Positions 1-9,801 of a stretch of DNA of 43,960 nucleotides are shown piece by piece. The stretch comes from Hondaea fermentalgiana (taxonomy: Eukaryota; Sar; Bigyra; Thraustochytrida; Thraustochytriidae). Below the pieces are notes generated by a model. That model ran no database searches and was not told the DNA's origin. It saw nothing but the letters and a program-made list of their open reading frames with translations. Every line of letters begins with the position of its first letter. The first letter of the stretch is position 1. A program made the position numbers and the translations under genes. The DNA is taken from contig NPFB01000080.1 in the NCBI GenBank assembly GCA_014084085.1, positions 13,119-57,078 of the forward strand. The letters are read 5' to 3'.

Positions 1-1325
1 CGGCTAGCTGGTCTGTCCTGATTGATGGCTCCGCACTAGCTTTTTGCGGGGCCGGGCAGCGTGAAAAGTCTCAGTGGTAGACTTCACTAGCCAAAAACTT
101 AAGAGTAATAGCTTTCAGTGCGCCGACGTAGTATAGTCGAAACATCGCTGATGGTATTGGAAGAAAAGACCTGCAGCGACGTCTGCCTCTTCCTCCTCTT
201 TCATCTTACAGGAAAATATCCTCACGCGGCTCCGTTGCCGCGGCAGCGGGCTGGCTGCACGCGTTGCGCGGGCGGCACGCGCTGCTGCTGCAGCTGCCAG
301 CTGCGTGATCTCCGTTCGCCCTTGACACAGGCCACCAACCAATCAAAGAAAGGGCAAGAAGCCGCGGCGCGTGCGTCTGCACGTAGCCATGTCGCAGCGC
401 AGCCAGCAAGTTGAGGCCGCGATTCTTGAGCGGTGCGCCCGGTTTGGCGGACGGAGCCTGGCGGCTCGGGGCGCACACACACGAGCCGCGGCACCTAAGA
501 AACGGAGCCTTGATGAAGAGACGCGGACACGGCGCGGAGCTAGCCTCGACGCTGCGTGCCGGCGGCAGCGGCACGCGGCGCGACGGCTGCTCGCTGTCGC
601 GTCCGACTTCGAGACGTGGAGCCAAACGTCCATATGCGTCGGTTCACCGGTCGGCTGGTGTGGATGGATCTTTGGCCGGCTAGCTGGTCTGTCCTGATTG
701 ATGGCTCCGCACTAGCTTTTTGCGGGGCCGGGCAGCGTGAAAAGTCTCAGTAGACTTCAGAAGACTTACAGTATAGTAATAGCTTGCAGTGCGGCGCCGA
801 CGTAGCCGAAACATCGCTGATGTTATTGAAAAAGACCTGCAGCGACGTCACGGTCTGCCTCTTCCTCCTCTTTCATTTTACAGGAAAACTTCCTCACGCG
901 GCTCCGTTGCCGCGGCAGCGGGCTGCACGCGTTGCTGCGGGCGGCACGCGCTGCTGCTGCAGCTGCCAGCTGCGTGATCTCCTTTCGCCCTTGACACCGT
1001 CCGCGATGCTTTCAATAGAAGGACATGAGGCCGCGGTGCGAGCGTCTGCAGGGGTCGAGCTGCAGCGCATCCAGTCACAGTCACCACGAGGTCGGGGTCC
1101 TTTGAGCCGTGCACGCACTTTGGCGGACGGAGCCTGGTGACTCGGGGAGCGCACACACACATATAAACACGAGCCTCTGCGCCAAGATGAAGCGACGAGC
1201 GCACGGCGCCAAAACAGTCTCGACGCCCAACGGCAGCGGCACGCGGCGCGACGGCTGCTGCAGCTGCTGCTGATGGCTGCAGCGTCCGACTCCGAGGCCT
1301 GGAGCATCCGTGTGCGTTGGTCCAG
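1..1325. repeat. Diverged tandem direct repeat, unit about 0.67 kb, two copies
   Basis: The first ~76 bases of the window recur almost exactly from 677. Similarity then continues with small indels through both units (1-676 and 677 to about 1325): shared blocks include the stretch ending in the CCTGCAGCGACGTC segment, the GC-rich CCGCGGCAGCGGGCT segment, the ACACACA/CGAGCC segment and the GGCAGCGGCACGCGGCGCGAC segment. The window begins inside a unit, so further copies may lie to the left. Short open frames on both strands are partly kept between copies but shift frame elsewhere and are Ala/Arg/Cys-rich, so I treat the region as non-coding. No transposase, terminal inverted repeats or RNA gene was seen. 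The array sits directly downstream of the vWA gene that ends at 1420. Confidence 0.8.
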
Positions 1326-1392
1326 AGGAGCTTCCGCGGGCCCGCAGAAGCTCCACATGCGGAACAGGGAAGCAGCGTGGAAAATCATTGTT

Positions 1393-1398
1393 TTTATT
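1393..1398 (-). terminator. AATAAA polyadenylation signal for the 1420-3336 gene
   Basis: Read on the minus strand this is AATAAA, 22 bases past the stop codon. It fits a short 3' UTR, but the hexamer alone is weak evidence. Confidence 0.35.
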
Positions 1399-1419
1399 TT
1401 TTGGGGGCAGGGGGCTTGA

Positions 1420-3336
1420 CTACTCTTCGATCTGCGGCAGAGCGTCATGGGGGCTTGCGGCGCAGCCGCAATTGCCGTAGCAGCCGCCGTCACGACCGCC
1501 GCAAGCGCAATCATCGTCACATTGACATTTCTCGCGCCTCTTCATCTGCACGCGAATGCGTCGAGCGAGCGATTTGCGAGCAACGAGTTCACTCGAGAGT
1601 TTCTGGATCTCGGCCACGCGGCCTGAAGGCCGGCGGATCTTGTCAATCTTCCTCGTGAGAATATCGATGATACCCTTACGGGTCTTTTTCGATCTTAACA
1701 CGGTCGCGTCCGGAGAACTCGACGACGATGGGTTTTTGCCTGATGGAAACGGGACGAGATCCTCGTCCGAAGGATTATCCAGGCCGATAGCCTCGCAAAG
1801 GTGCCGCGGAATCTGCATTGTATCGATGGCTTGAAAAATCTCGAATAAGAGATTCGCAGCTTCCGAGTTACTCATCTCGGATTCTTCGTTCTCGTTGATC
1901 ATTGCGAGGCCATAATCAATGAGCTTCATCGTAGTTTGCAGCTCAAACCATTCAAGAGCCTCGGGGTCATCCTCGACCTTGACATAACAATCTTCGAGGG
2001 AGTCTACAGTTTCGTCACGAGCTTTCGATGAAGCGTCATCTTTGAGCTTGGTGATGACAGGTCGGAACTCCTCCTTCACGGCCTCTCTCATGATCGTTGC
2101 CCTCATCTCTGCCGGGGGGGTTGGCATTGTAAAATCTTTCGAGGTCGAGATGCGCAATTTGACCTCGACTTTATTCTTGCGAGCCGCCGCTGCTCCGCGA
2201 TGTGTTTGCACCTTCAGTGTTGCAAAGTGAAAATCGGTAAGCGGTTCTTCCAAAGAATCGAGTAAAACCTCGATTGTAAACGTGCGCTTTGAGCCACTGG
2301 CACCTTTGGCAAGATCCATTTCGCAGTGATATTCAGAAAGTGCTTCATCTTGGTAGAGCGTAAAGTCTTTGGGGAGATTCTGACGGAGGTACTTGCGATT
2401 GATTTGAAAATTGTCGCGAGCTTGTTCTGGGATGTCGACAGAAAGGGTATTGCCCCAATTCGAACCGTCCACATAGCGAACATTTTCGAGACTTTCCTGG
2501 CCTTGGGATCGAATCGTCATAGTTCCCGTGAAGGTTTTCGTGAGTCCAAGCAAGAACTCAATGGCGCCGTCATCGGCATCAATGGCAACCGTATGAAGGT
2601 TGCACGAGGTGAAAACCTGTCCCGAAATAGCGTCTTCTTCTTCGTCGTCGTCGTGGCCGTTCCGGAACCTTTGTATGTCTCGCAAGAGGCTCGCGGCTCG
2701 ATCGTTTGTCTCATCGCGGTCAAATGCTTCTCCATCACTGGTAAGATGAATTTCGAGGCGCTCTGGGATTTCTTCTTGAGCACCAGCGAGCTCAGTCTCA
2801 AGTTTGATAAGCTGCTCGAATGCGTTGTTCATGTATGTGCTGCCGTTCGCTTCCAAAGCATTCACTTTATCCTGGAGATCGGCGACAGATTCCGCATCGA
2901 GCTTAACAAAGGGAGAAACGCAAGTTGCAAAGCTCTCAAACGAGATGACTGCGCAATATATTTCCTCTTTTTCAAGATCGAGTCTCGTGATCCAATTCGA
3001 GAATATTTGCTTCGCTTCTCTCTCACGATCACCATACATACTCCCGCTGAAGTCCATGAGCCATGCTGCAGCGTACCCTCCCCTTTCTCTGACCTCATTG
3101 AGCGTGTACGAGACATGCAGCCGAATCTCATCGCCTTCGCTGTCGAGGGAGGCCCCGGCCGGGTGCGTCACGTCAAATGTTGAAAAGATGTCGTTCGAGT
3201 CGCTGACGACGGTGAACCCACTCCCAGCGGGCTGCGACTGCCGCACTTCGTCCGCCTCAGCCGCAGCTGCCGCGGCTGCGGCGCCGTCGGCTCCCGCATC
3301 CTCCCCTTGCGGAGTCGGCGTCGTCTCTTGCGTCAT
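1420..3336 (-). CDS. vWA-domain protein with Cys-rich tail (family A, copy 1)
   Basis: The product is 638 residues. The start is the ATG at 3336; the frame is open further upstream but without another ATG. After an Ala-rich N-terminus (about 18-28) comes a vWA domain from about 70 to 300 with a complete MIDAS metal site: DFSGS at 95-99, Thr167 and Asp201 in SDGE. A beta-rich segment and a helical segment follow, and the protein ends in a compact cluster of seven cysteines at about 604-625 (pattern CxCx3CxCx6Cx3CxC) with several glycines. Similarity to the gene at 6604-8580 runs the whole length, so they are paralogues. It is divergent from the vWA gene at 4384 across about 1.05 kb. No signal peptide or membrane segment is apparent, suggesting an intracellular protein. 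The vWA assignment is firm; cellular role and ligand are unknown. The Cys cluster probably binds metal (inference). Confidence 0.88.
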   Translation of the reverse strand: MTQETTPTPQGEDAGADGAAAAAAAAEADEVRQSQPAGSGFTVVSDSNDIFSTFDVTHPAGASLDSEGDEIRLHVSYTLNEVRERGGYAAAWLMDFSGSMYGDREREAKQIFSNWITRLDLEKEEIYCAVISFESFATCVSPFVKLDAESVADLQDKVNALEANGSTYMNNAFEQLIKLETELAGAQEEIPERLEIHLTSDGEAFDRDETNDRAASLLRDIQRFRNGHDDDEEEDAISGQVFTSCNLHTVAIDADDGAIEFLLGLTKTFTGTMTIRSQGQESLENVRYVDGSNWGNTLSVDIPEQARDNFQINRKYLRQNLPKDFTLYQDEALSEYHCEMDLAKGASGSKRTFTIEVLLDSLEEPLTDFHFATLKVQTHRGAAAARKNKVEVKLRISTSKDFTMPTPPAEMRATIMREAVKEEFRPVITKLKDDASSKARDETVDSLEDCYVKVEDDPEALEWFELQTTMKLIDYGLAMINENEESEMSNSEAANLLFEIFQAIDTMQIPRHLCEAIGLDNPSDEDLVPFPSGKNPSSSSSPDATVLRSKKTRKGIIDILTRKIDKIRRPSGRVAEIQKLSSELVARKSLARRIRVQMKRREKCQCDDDCACGGRDGGCYGNCGCAASPHDALPQIEE

Positions 3337-4383
3337 GGTTGATGCCAGCGATCGGTGATGCGGTTTTGCCTTCGTAAGTTGCAAAGCAAGACCTCCAGAC
3401 ATCCCCCCTCCAATCGTCACCTCCTTGCAGCCAACCAGCCTGGCGGAGGGCTTTCTGCGCACCAAGAGCTAAAGAAAGCAGGCGCCTGCACACTACTACC
3501 TTCACGCTCGCCTCCAAGCTGAGCCCCGCAGCGGTCGTGGAGTTGCCGCGTGTCCACGCAGAAGAAGCAATGGGTAGTAAGCAGTGTCTCCGCACAAGTC
3601 ACGCGCCGTACTCGCGCAGAGCTCGCGCTCGCGACACGACCGCCTTGCTGCTGCTGCCGCTGCTGCTGCCGCTGCTGCTGCCCCTCGGCTCGACGCAAGG
3701 TGCCGCAATGGCCGTGTCGCTCCTGCCGTGCCGCTCGATCCAAGGAGCGCAGACCTGGCGAGAGGAAAAGCGGAGAAACCCGCACCACCGTCCGGTCAGC
3801 CAGCTGCGGGTGTGCACGCGGGTGCCGTCTTCCGCCTCTCGCCTTCCGAGACACGTGCAGCGCGTGCCGCACGCGCCGGCCTGGGCGCGGCTGACCAGGC
3901 GGCTGCGGACGCCAGTCACGTCGACCGACGCGCCCTCTGCACTGCGTCTCGCGAGACGCCGACGCCGCGCCAGGCTGCCACACACGGCCAGGCCGCTGCC
4001 ACTGGTGGCTCGCGGACCGGAGGCGCGGCACGCGCGAGAGCCGCCCTCGCGCAGCCCCTTACTTGGTCAGTTGCATGCTGCCACTGCTGCCGCGGTCTCG
4101 GTCACGCGGCACGGGCGCGCCCTTGCTCGCGCCATATGTATGACGAAGCGGCGTGCGCAGGGCGCCAGTGGCGCTGCAGCCCTCGCGTGCCGCGAGAGCG
4201 ACGCGACTAGCGATCTATCTGAACGGAAGTGGGCGACGGCCGCGGGCATTGAGCCCACCTTCCGAGATAATCAGCGGCAGGGGATCATACCTGCCAGGCC
4301 GCGGCAGCGGGCAAAGGCGCAACGCAGGCGAACAGAGTCTGAGTTAGGTCTTGCGCGGCGGCAGCGGCGAGAGGACCGACACC
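3337..4383. promoter_or_regulatory. Bidirectional promoter region of the first vWA pair
   Basis: This 1,047-bp gap separates the two divergent start codons (3336 on minus, 4384 on plus), so it must hold both promoters. It is very GC-rich with a CTG/CCG trinucleotide run at about 3646-3681. I saw no clear TATA box and no convincing gene: frames open through it are Ala/Arg/Cys-rich and lack supported starts. A 5' UTR intron cannot be excluded. Confidence 0.5.
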
Positions 4384-6498
4384 ATGCCTAGTAGCGGAGA
4401 ACACCGCGAAGCGGGGATCTTGGTGCAGGCGGGGCACGAGTTGGTCACCACGGAGGAAGAAGAGTTGAGACTACTCGGCACTGTCGAGTCACCGACGGGG
4501 ACTGGAGAATGCAAGCGTGCGGTGGTCCTCGTGCTGTTGGACACGAGTCGAAGCATGAGCGACCTAGACGAGGAGATCAGAGAGACTTTCCATCTGGAAA
4601 ACCGTATTTCCGTGATGCGGGGACTACTCGCGAACGTGGTGGAGGAGCTGACTGAAGATGACGTCTTCGGGCTCGTCACCTTTAATAACAGAGGAAACGT
4701 TATCATCCCCTGTGACTATGCCAACGAGGAAAATCGCTCTGTCTGGAAATGTCTCATGGAGGATGACGAGCTTTTCAAATGTAAAGGGCGAACAAACATG
4801 GAAAGAGGAATCAACGCAGCCGTTGATGAACTCGACAGGATCAGACAAGATGAGAACCTTCGAAACTCGAGTGTGATCATTCTCGGCGATGGCGAAGTAT
4901 CAAGTGGCGCGGGCTTTGTGAACTCAGGGGATCCAGATGATAGCGGAAGAGCTATTAGGGAGCTAAGGCGTGCCGTTGAGACGAAGCTGGAAGAATCGGA
5001 TGAACTTGATGTCTGCATCAACGCCTGTTTGGTCGGCGACAGCATCGAATCAAGTCTCATGAGAGAGGTCACAGAAAAATGCGGCAATAGCGGACAAATG
5101 CGGATTTGCTCGCGCGCTTCCTCTAAAGTCGTAAATTCGACGTCATTCATGTATTCGTTGATCCAAAACGCCCGGCATACCATCCAAACCGATCAGAGGA
5201 AGATCATCACCATTACTGCTCTCGATGGAGTCACCATCACACCGAAAGCTCCATTCTCCAAAGCAGGCGCCGACGCTGGGACGCTAGGACGGGGCCCTCT
5301 TATATGCAAGGAGATAGAACGTGGCCGCGTCTACGAAGTCCACGTGGCTCGCCAAAACGAAGAGACAACCTCCAAGTTTAACTTTTCGGCGTCGTTAGAT
5401 GAAATTGAAAGCGACACCGATGCATTCAAGGTTGCCAAGGTCAACTGCAACGTTTGGCCACAAAATCGACCTCCTCACCTCATCACTGTCAAGCGTCACT
5501 TCCATTCCACCCCTCAGCCAAGACCTTCGATCGTTGCTCAAAGCGTGGCATGTGAGAAGAAGCACGAAGTGGTCAGGTACCTCGAGAATCGTTCTCAACA
5601 AGAGCCCGCTGAACAAATTGACAATCTCGACCAAACAACGAAAGATATAGAGGAAATCAAAAGTGATCAGAAACGCTTGAGTAAAGTTCACGGAGCAAAG
5701 GATGCGGAGGCTGCAAATCAGTTCCGACAAATTTTAAACGTTCTCGATACTGCTCTCCATGATTTGAAAAGCATACGAGAAGAGTTTGAAAGTGACGAGG
5801 ACCCCGACATTGAACACTACGGCACTCTCGTTAGCGAGTCTCTGCGGTCCTTTGCAAGCACTCTCAGAATTGAACTCCCAACGGAGAAAAGCAAAGCCTT
5901 CGACCCACGCTTCGTGGACAAGCTGACTACAGAGAGATACTATCTTTTGAAAAATCAGATGAAAGAAGAGCTTGATAAGGTTGCAGAGCTTCAAAGAGTT
6001 CAAGGATTTGAAGGACTCTCGACCAGCAATGAGGCTTCTGCGTATCAACATGCTCTCATGGAGGAGCTCGATAGGTTGTTCTATGCAGATACTCACCCGG
6101 ACGCCGACAGCGAAGACTTTGCGAGCGAAAACGATGGCAGCGATGGCAGCGATGGGGGCGATGACAACGATGATGATGGTGGTGGTGAGAGTAATGGTCA
6201 GGAATCACGAAGAGAAAGCCTCGCGAGTCGGATTTCTCAATCGGCCCGTCGTTCCAGTCGCCGACTATCACGCAGATCGAGACGTCGCTCGGCGGCGCGC
6301 TCACAACCTAGAGATGATCGCGGAGGAACTCCGGCAAGCTCTGCTTCTATGGCCGAGGCATCGGCTGACGTTCGAGACGCCTTGGGGAACCTTGCTCAAG
6401 CAGGAGGCCTCGCAATTCGCGCGCTTGGTAATTTTGCCGCTTCTTATTTGTTCTCTGACAGTGGCCAAGACGACTCCGGTAAACGCGATAACAAGTAG
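4384..6498 (+). CDS. vWA-domain protein with coiled-coil, acidic and RS-rich tail (family B, copy 1)
   Basis: The product is 704 residues; the ATG at 4384 sits in an ACCATG context and is the first ATG that keeps the whole domain. The vWA domain (about 43-260) has a complete MIDAS: DTSRS at 53-57, Thr137 and Asp169 in GDGE. A beta-rich segment follows, then a Glu/Lys-rich helical region (about 385-560) likely to form coiled coils. After that come an Asp/Ser/Gly tract (about 571-605), an Arg/Ser-rich stretch (about 605-645) and a short amphipathic C-terminal segment. It is a full-length relative of the gene at 9802-11568, which lacks most of the acidic and RS-rich tail; shared motifs include EDD(V/I)FGLV and SGAGFV. 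No signal peptide is seen. The RS tail could direct nuclear localisation or RNA/protein contacts (inference). Function unknown. Confidence 0.88.
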   Translation: MPSSGEHREAGILVQAGHELVTTEEEELRLLGTVESPTGTGECKRAVVLVLLDTSRSMSDLDEEIRETFHLENRISVMRGLLANVVEELTEDDVFGLVTFNNRGNVIIPCDYANEENRSVWKCLMEDDELFKCKGRTNMERGINAAVDELDRIRQDENLRNSSVIILGDGEVSSGAGFVNSGDPDDSGRAIRELRRAVETKLEESDELDVCINACLVGDSIESSLMREVTEKCGNSGQMRICSRASSKVVNSTSFMYSLIQNARHTIQTDQRKIITITALDGVTITPKAPFSKAGADAGTLGRGPLICKEIERGRVYEVHVARQNEETTSKFNFSASLDEIESDTDAFKVAKVNCNVWPQNRPPHLITVKRHFHSTPQPRPSIVAQSVACEKKHEVVRYLENRSQQEPAEQIDNLDQTTKDIEEIKSDQKRLSKVHGAKDAEAANQFRQILNVLDTALHDLKSIREEFESDEDPDIEHYGTLVSESLRSFASTLRIELPTEKSKAFDPRFVDKLTTERYYLLKNQMKEELDKVAELQRVQGFEGLSTSNEASAYQHALMEELDRLFYADTHPDADSEDFASENDGSDGSDGGDDNDDDGGGESNGQESRRESLASRISQSARRSSRRLSRRSRRRSAARSQPRDDRGGTPASSASMAEASADVRDALGNLAQAGGLAIRALGNFAASYLFSDSGQDDSGKRDNK

Positions 6499-6519
6499 TA
6501 AAAGACACTTTAAAATCGT

Positions 6520-6535
6520 TGAAAAAGCTTTTTCA
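6520..6535. repeat. Perfect 16-bp palindrome between convergent vWA genes
   Basis: The sequence TGAAAAAGCTTTTTCA is its own reverse complement and lies 22 bases past the stop of the plus-strand vWA gene and 69 bases from the stop of the minus-strand one. It could shape the 3' end of either transcript or be chance in an AT-rich spacer of only 105 bases. Confidence 0.6.
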
Positions 6536-6603
6536 TGTGCATGGAATAAGCATTGATCTTTTTTCACGAGTGAGGCGTCAATTGGCGGTTTCTTCCTCTC
6601 TCC

Positions 6604-8580
6604 TTAAGCCGTGGCGTCAATGGATGAGGGTTCCTGGTCCTCCGAAATGGCAGGCATCACGTGCACAGCAACAATACCATCAGAGGCTGTGTTGTCGCCA
6701 AATTGAGACGCAGTGTCGGCACAGCCACAGTCGCCGAGACAGCCACCATTCTTTCCACCGCAGCTGCACTGGGCGTCGCAGTGGCACTTCTCGCGCTTGC
6801 GAAGAACAGACTTGATGCGTCTTCGCAGCGATTCACGAAAGACGAGTTCATCGACAAGCTTATTGGCGTCAGGCTTTTCATCTTTGCGATCCGAAGAGAG
6901 CATCCTGTCGATGTTACGCGTGAGCATCGTGAGGAGACCTCGCTGCACCGTCTTTGTCTTTTTGGCCACGTTGCCCATGACAGTTGGTCGACGCTCCGTT
7001 GCAAAGGGAAAGAGCGGTCGCGGGCGAAGCATATTGATAAAGCTTTTGCTCGAGACAACCTTGGCCAGGTCCGCTGGGATTTGCATGGTGTCGATGGCGA
7101 CAAAGGTGCGATAGAGAAGATGCGCGGCGTCCTTATTCGTAAAGCTGGACATATCGCGATCCAATTGGCGCAGGGCATGGTCGATGAGCTGAATGGTCGT
7201 TTGCACCTCGGCGTACTTGACAGCCTCCTCATCCTCCTCCGTTGGGTCAGTCTGGTCCCTGAGCGATCTCTTTGCGCCCTCTCGCGTTCGCGGGGACTCG
7301 TCATTTTCGAGATTTTTGCTCTGTTTGTGCGCCTCCTCCTTGGTGTCCTCGCGGCGCTCGATGGCGCGAACGCGCGCGGGCCTCTTTCGAGCTGCATTCG
7401 GAGGGTACATTCGCGTGGTGCACAGCTCAAGCACGAGCTCATCCGTGCGGTTGATGACCTCGCCGCGCTGACCGCGCTTTCGCCCTTTCGAGAGCGAAGA
7501 CCCCCCGCGCATCGTTGCGATGCGCGCTGTGCAAAAGTGAAAGTTGTTGACACACGTGTCAACTTCTGTGGTCAGCAGAATAGGTACCGAAAAGGTGCGG
7601 CCCGATTCGCGTTCTCCCTTAGGGAGGTCGATTTCACAGTACGTCTCCGTAAGCTCTTCGACCTTAAAGTCCTTGGGCAATCGGCGCTGAAGCACAGGGA
7701 GGTTAAAGCTCACATCGTTTCGTGCGCTCTCTGGAATTTCCAGGTAGAGCGTGCTGTTCCAGTTGGACCCATCGACTTGGCGCGCCGTGCCAATCATCTC
7801 CTGAGTACCGTCTGGAAGTGTCAGGGTGCCCGAGACAAGTTCGACGAGTTGTCTGAAAAATTTCATGGCGCCGTCGTCTGCGTTGATAGCATACGCGTGC
7901 AAGTCGCAGCCCGCAAAGATGCGCGTGGGTACTTGATCCTCTTCATCGTCATCCTGGTTACTTTGTCGCGAGGTATCGCGCAAGGCGCGCATCTCGTCTT
8001 TCGTCTTACGAAATGCCTCGAGCGCACTCTCGCCGTCATGAACCTCGCCGTCGCTTGTGACATGAAATTCGAGACGCTGCGGCGGGTCAATCTCTTTGGT
8101 AGCCAAGTCGGCTGCGAGTTCCGCTTCCATTTCACGCAAAACGTCGAGCGTTCCACTCATGGAGGTGCCGCCATCCGCCTCGAGCTCATTAACGGCCTCC
8201 ACAAGAACTTGGGCCGATTCTTTTGTGAGGCGCACAAAGCCGTCACTTACTCTTGAGGCACAATTTTCGAATTTCACGACGGCGCAGTAGATGACGTCTT
8301 TTTTCAGATCGAGACCATCAATCCACGAGGCAAACTGCTCCTTCGCCTTGGCCTCGGACTGCCCCCACATGCTGCCGCTAAAGTCCATGAACCACACGAC
8401 TGCATACGCTGCGTTGCTCGCTGCATACTTTGCCAGCTGGTACTCCATGCCCACGGTGAGCTCGTCGGGTCCCATGCGAATGCGTCGCTCAAAGCTTGCT
8501 GCGAATCTCAGAAACACATCGCTCGAGGCCGACACCTCCGCCTCGTTCTCGTCGAGCCCATTCCGCACAAACCCGGGCAT
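6604..8580 (-). CDS. vWA-domain protein with Cys-rich tail (family A, copy 2)
   Basis: The product is 658 residues from the ATG at 8580; the open frame upstream is Arg/Ala-rich low-complexity sequence without another ATG. The vWA domain (about 40-270) carries DFSGS at 66-70, Thr139 and Asp177 in SDGE, a full MIDAS set. It shares with the gene at 1420-3336 the motifs LDLxK, IYCAV and IDTMQIP, and a seven-cysteine cluster with identical spacing (about 599-620), here followed by a longer 38-residue tail. A Lys/Arg/Glu-rich insert lies around 390-450. The gene converges on the family B gene ending at 6498 and diverges from the family B gene starting at 9802. Identity to its paralogue is partial by eye, so the duplication is not recent. 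The domain call is firm; biological role unknown. Confidence 0.88.
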   Translation of the reverse strand: MPGFVRNGLDENEAEVSASSDVFLRFAASFERRIRMGPDELTVGMEYQLAKYAASNAAYAVVWFMDFSGSMWGQSEAKAKEQFASWIDGLDLKKDVIYCAVVKFENCASRVSDGFVRLTKESAQVLVEAVNELEADGGTSMSGTLDVLREMEAELAADLATKEIDPPQRLEFHVTSDGEVHDGESALEAFRKTKDEMRALRDTSRQSNQDDDEEDQVPTRIFAGCDLHAYAINADDGAMKFFRQLVELVSGTLTLPDGTQEMIGTARQVDGSNWNSTLYLEIPESARNDVSFNLPVLQRRLPKDFKVEELTETYCEIDLPKGERESGRTFSVPILLTTEVDTCVNNFHFCTARIATMRGGSSLSKGRKRGQRGEVINRTDELVLELCTTRMYPPNAARKRPARVRAIERREDTKEEAHKQSKNLENDESPRTREGAKRSLRDQTDPTEEDEEAVKYAEVQTTIQLIDHALRQLDRDMSSFTNKDAAHLLYRTFVAIDTMQIPADLAKVVSSKSFINMLRPRPLFPFATERRPTVMGNVAKKTKTVQRGLLTMLTRNIDRMLSSDRKDEKPDANKLVDELVFRESLRRRIKSVLRKREKCHCDAQCSCGGKNGGCLGDCGCADTASQFGDNTASDGIVAVHVMPAISEDQEPSSIDATA

Positions 8581-8976
8581 CGTGCTCGCCCTCGCCCTCT
8601 CGCTTTTCCCACGCTCGCACGCTCGCTCTCTCGCTCGCTCGCTCGCTTGCAAGTGTCTCGCCTTCTGTTTGCTCCGTTTGCGATTTGCTGTGGCGCGCTG
8701 CAGCTGGCTGCCCGGGTGGTGTCCACGGGAAGATGGGACCGGGCCGCTCGACCGCCTCTTCGCGTCCGTCTCCCCTGCGCGCACCTTTCACTCCGCACGC
8801 GAACTTCGAGCTTTGGCATTCTGCATCATCCATCCGCAAGACGCAGGTCCAGGGGGTGGTTGGGGCCGCGTCTCGTGTCGCACGCGCGACGCGGTATTCT
8901 CGAGCATGGCATGGCGTTTCTCTCGGTCCGCGTCATGTTGTGTTCATGGCGCATAGAAAGAAACCTAGTAGTAGGC

Positions 8977-9011
8977 CTAGGCGTATACGTATACCATTGG
9001 TATACGCCTAG
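8977..9011. repeat. Nested palindrome in the vWA-pair promoter region
   Basis: Arms CTAGGCGTATAC (8977-8988) and GTATACGCCTAG (9000-9011) are perfect 12-bp inverted repeats. A second, overlapping inverted repeat with 9-bp arms (8988-8996 and 8998-9006) is centred on 8997. The element lies about 400 bp upstream of the minus-strand start and 800 bp upstream of the plus-strand start. It could be a protein-binding site or a cruciform-prone sequence; no function is shown. Confidence 0.7.
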
Positions 9012-9652
9012 TATCATGATTTGCGACAAGGTTTCATTGGCCGTCCCGCCCCACTGTGTGTCCATACTTCATTCCAAACACCCGGAATTCTTTTAATCGT
9101 TCTCTTCTCACTCCGCCAGTCAAGATCCTCTTCACGCCAGCTCCCGTACCGCCGCCTTTATCACGATTCTCACTTTCGTGCTGCAGCCTGCGCGTCCTCC
9201 CGCCGCGCCGCGACCGGACGCGCTCTTCGACCTCAGGCTGCGAGGGCCGCGCCGCGTCGCGTCGCGTCGCGCCGCGCCTCTCGCGGCCGCCCGCCCGCGC
9301 CGCGCCGCGCCCTCGCGCGCGTCTCTTCCTTCGAAGAGTCCGCTCGCCGCACGTGCCGCCCTGCACGCGCTGGACGCGCTGCACGTGCTGATGGTCTGCT
9401 CGATCGATCATCAGCCAAGGCAGGTGACAACCAGTGCGCAAAATTTGTCCTCGAGTGGCCGCGCGGCCAGCGGGGCGCTGCAGCCTGCCCGCCTGAAACC
9501 CTCGGAGGCGCGCGACGTGGGTGCGGCGGGGTGGACACCGGCGCTGGAATCGAGGGACGGTGGACACCGGCCGGTGCGGCGCGGCGCGGCGTCCAGCGCG
9601 CGCGCCCCAGCTGAGCGTGCTGCTGCTCAGCAGCGTGCGGCAGCCTGGGCTC

Positions 9653-9695
9653 TTTTTATAGACGGCCTCTTTGGGTCGAGCGTGCAGCGCTCGAC
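9653..9695 (+). promoter_or_regulatory. TATA-like element with adjacent inverted repeat
   Basis: TTTTTATA at 9653-9660 is followed 15 bases later by a perfect inverted repeat: GTCGAGCG (9675-9682) and CGCTCGAC (9688-9695) with a 5-base spacer. Another inverted repeat (GCTGAGC 9610-9616, GCTCAGC 9625-9631) lies just upstream. The cluster is about 105-150 bases before the ATG at 9802, a fitting place for a core promoter and an operator-like site. The assignment rests on sequence alone. Confidence 0.35.
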
Positions 9696-9801
9696 GAGGA
9701 GCGCGGCAGACCCTTAGGCCGTCGGAGCAAGTTCACCTCACATTCGCTCGTTGCAGTTGCCGGTTGGTTGCTTCGTTCGTTGATTGTTTCGTTCGTTCAG
9801 G

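Larger units (their letters stand above)
8581..9801. promoter_or_regulatory. Bidirectional promoter region of the second vWA pair
   Basis: This 1,221-bp gap lies between the divergent starts at 8580 (-) and 9802 (+). It contains a CTCG-rich run (about 8612-8650) close to the minus-strand start, an AT-richer patch with a strong palindrome (8977-9011), a very GC-rich block (about 9180-9340), and a TATA-like element with inverted repeats near the plus-strand start. Frames open here are Arg/Ala-rich and not convincing as genes. Confidence 0.5.

Noticed and set aside
206..1520. Frames in the left-edge tandem repeat on both strands
   Set aside because: Similar peptides arise only because the DNA is repeated; frame shifts between units and Cys/Ala/Arg-rich composition argue against coding.
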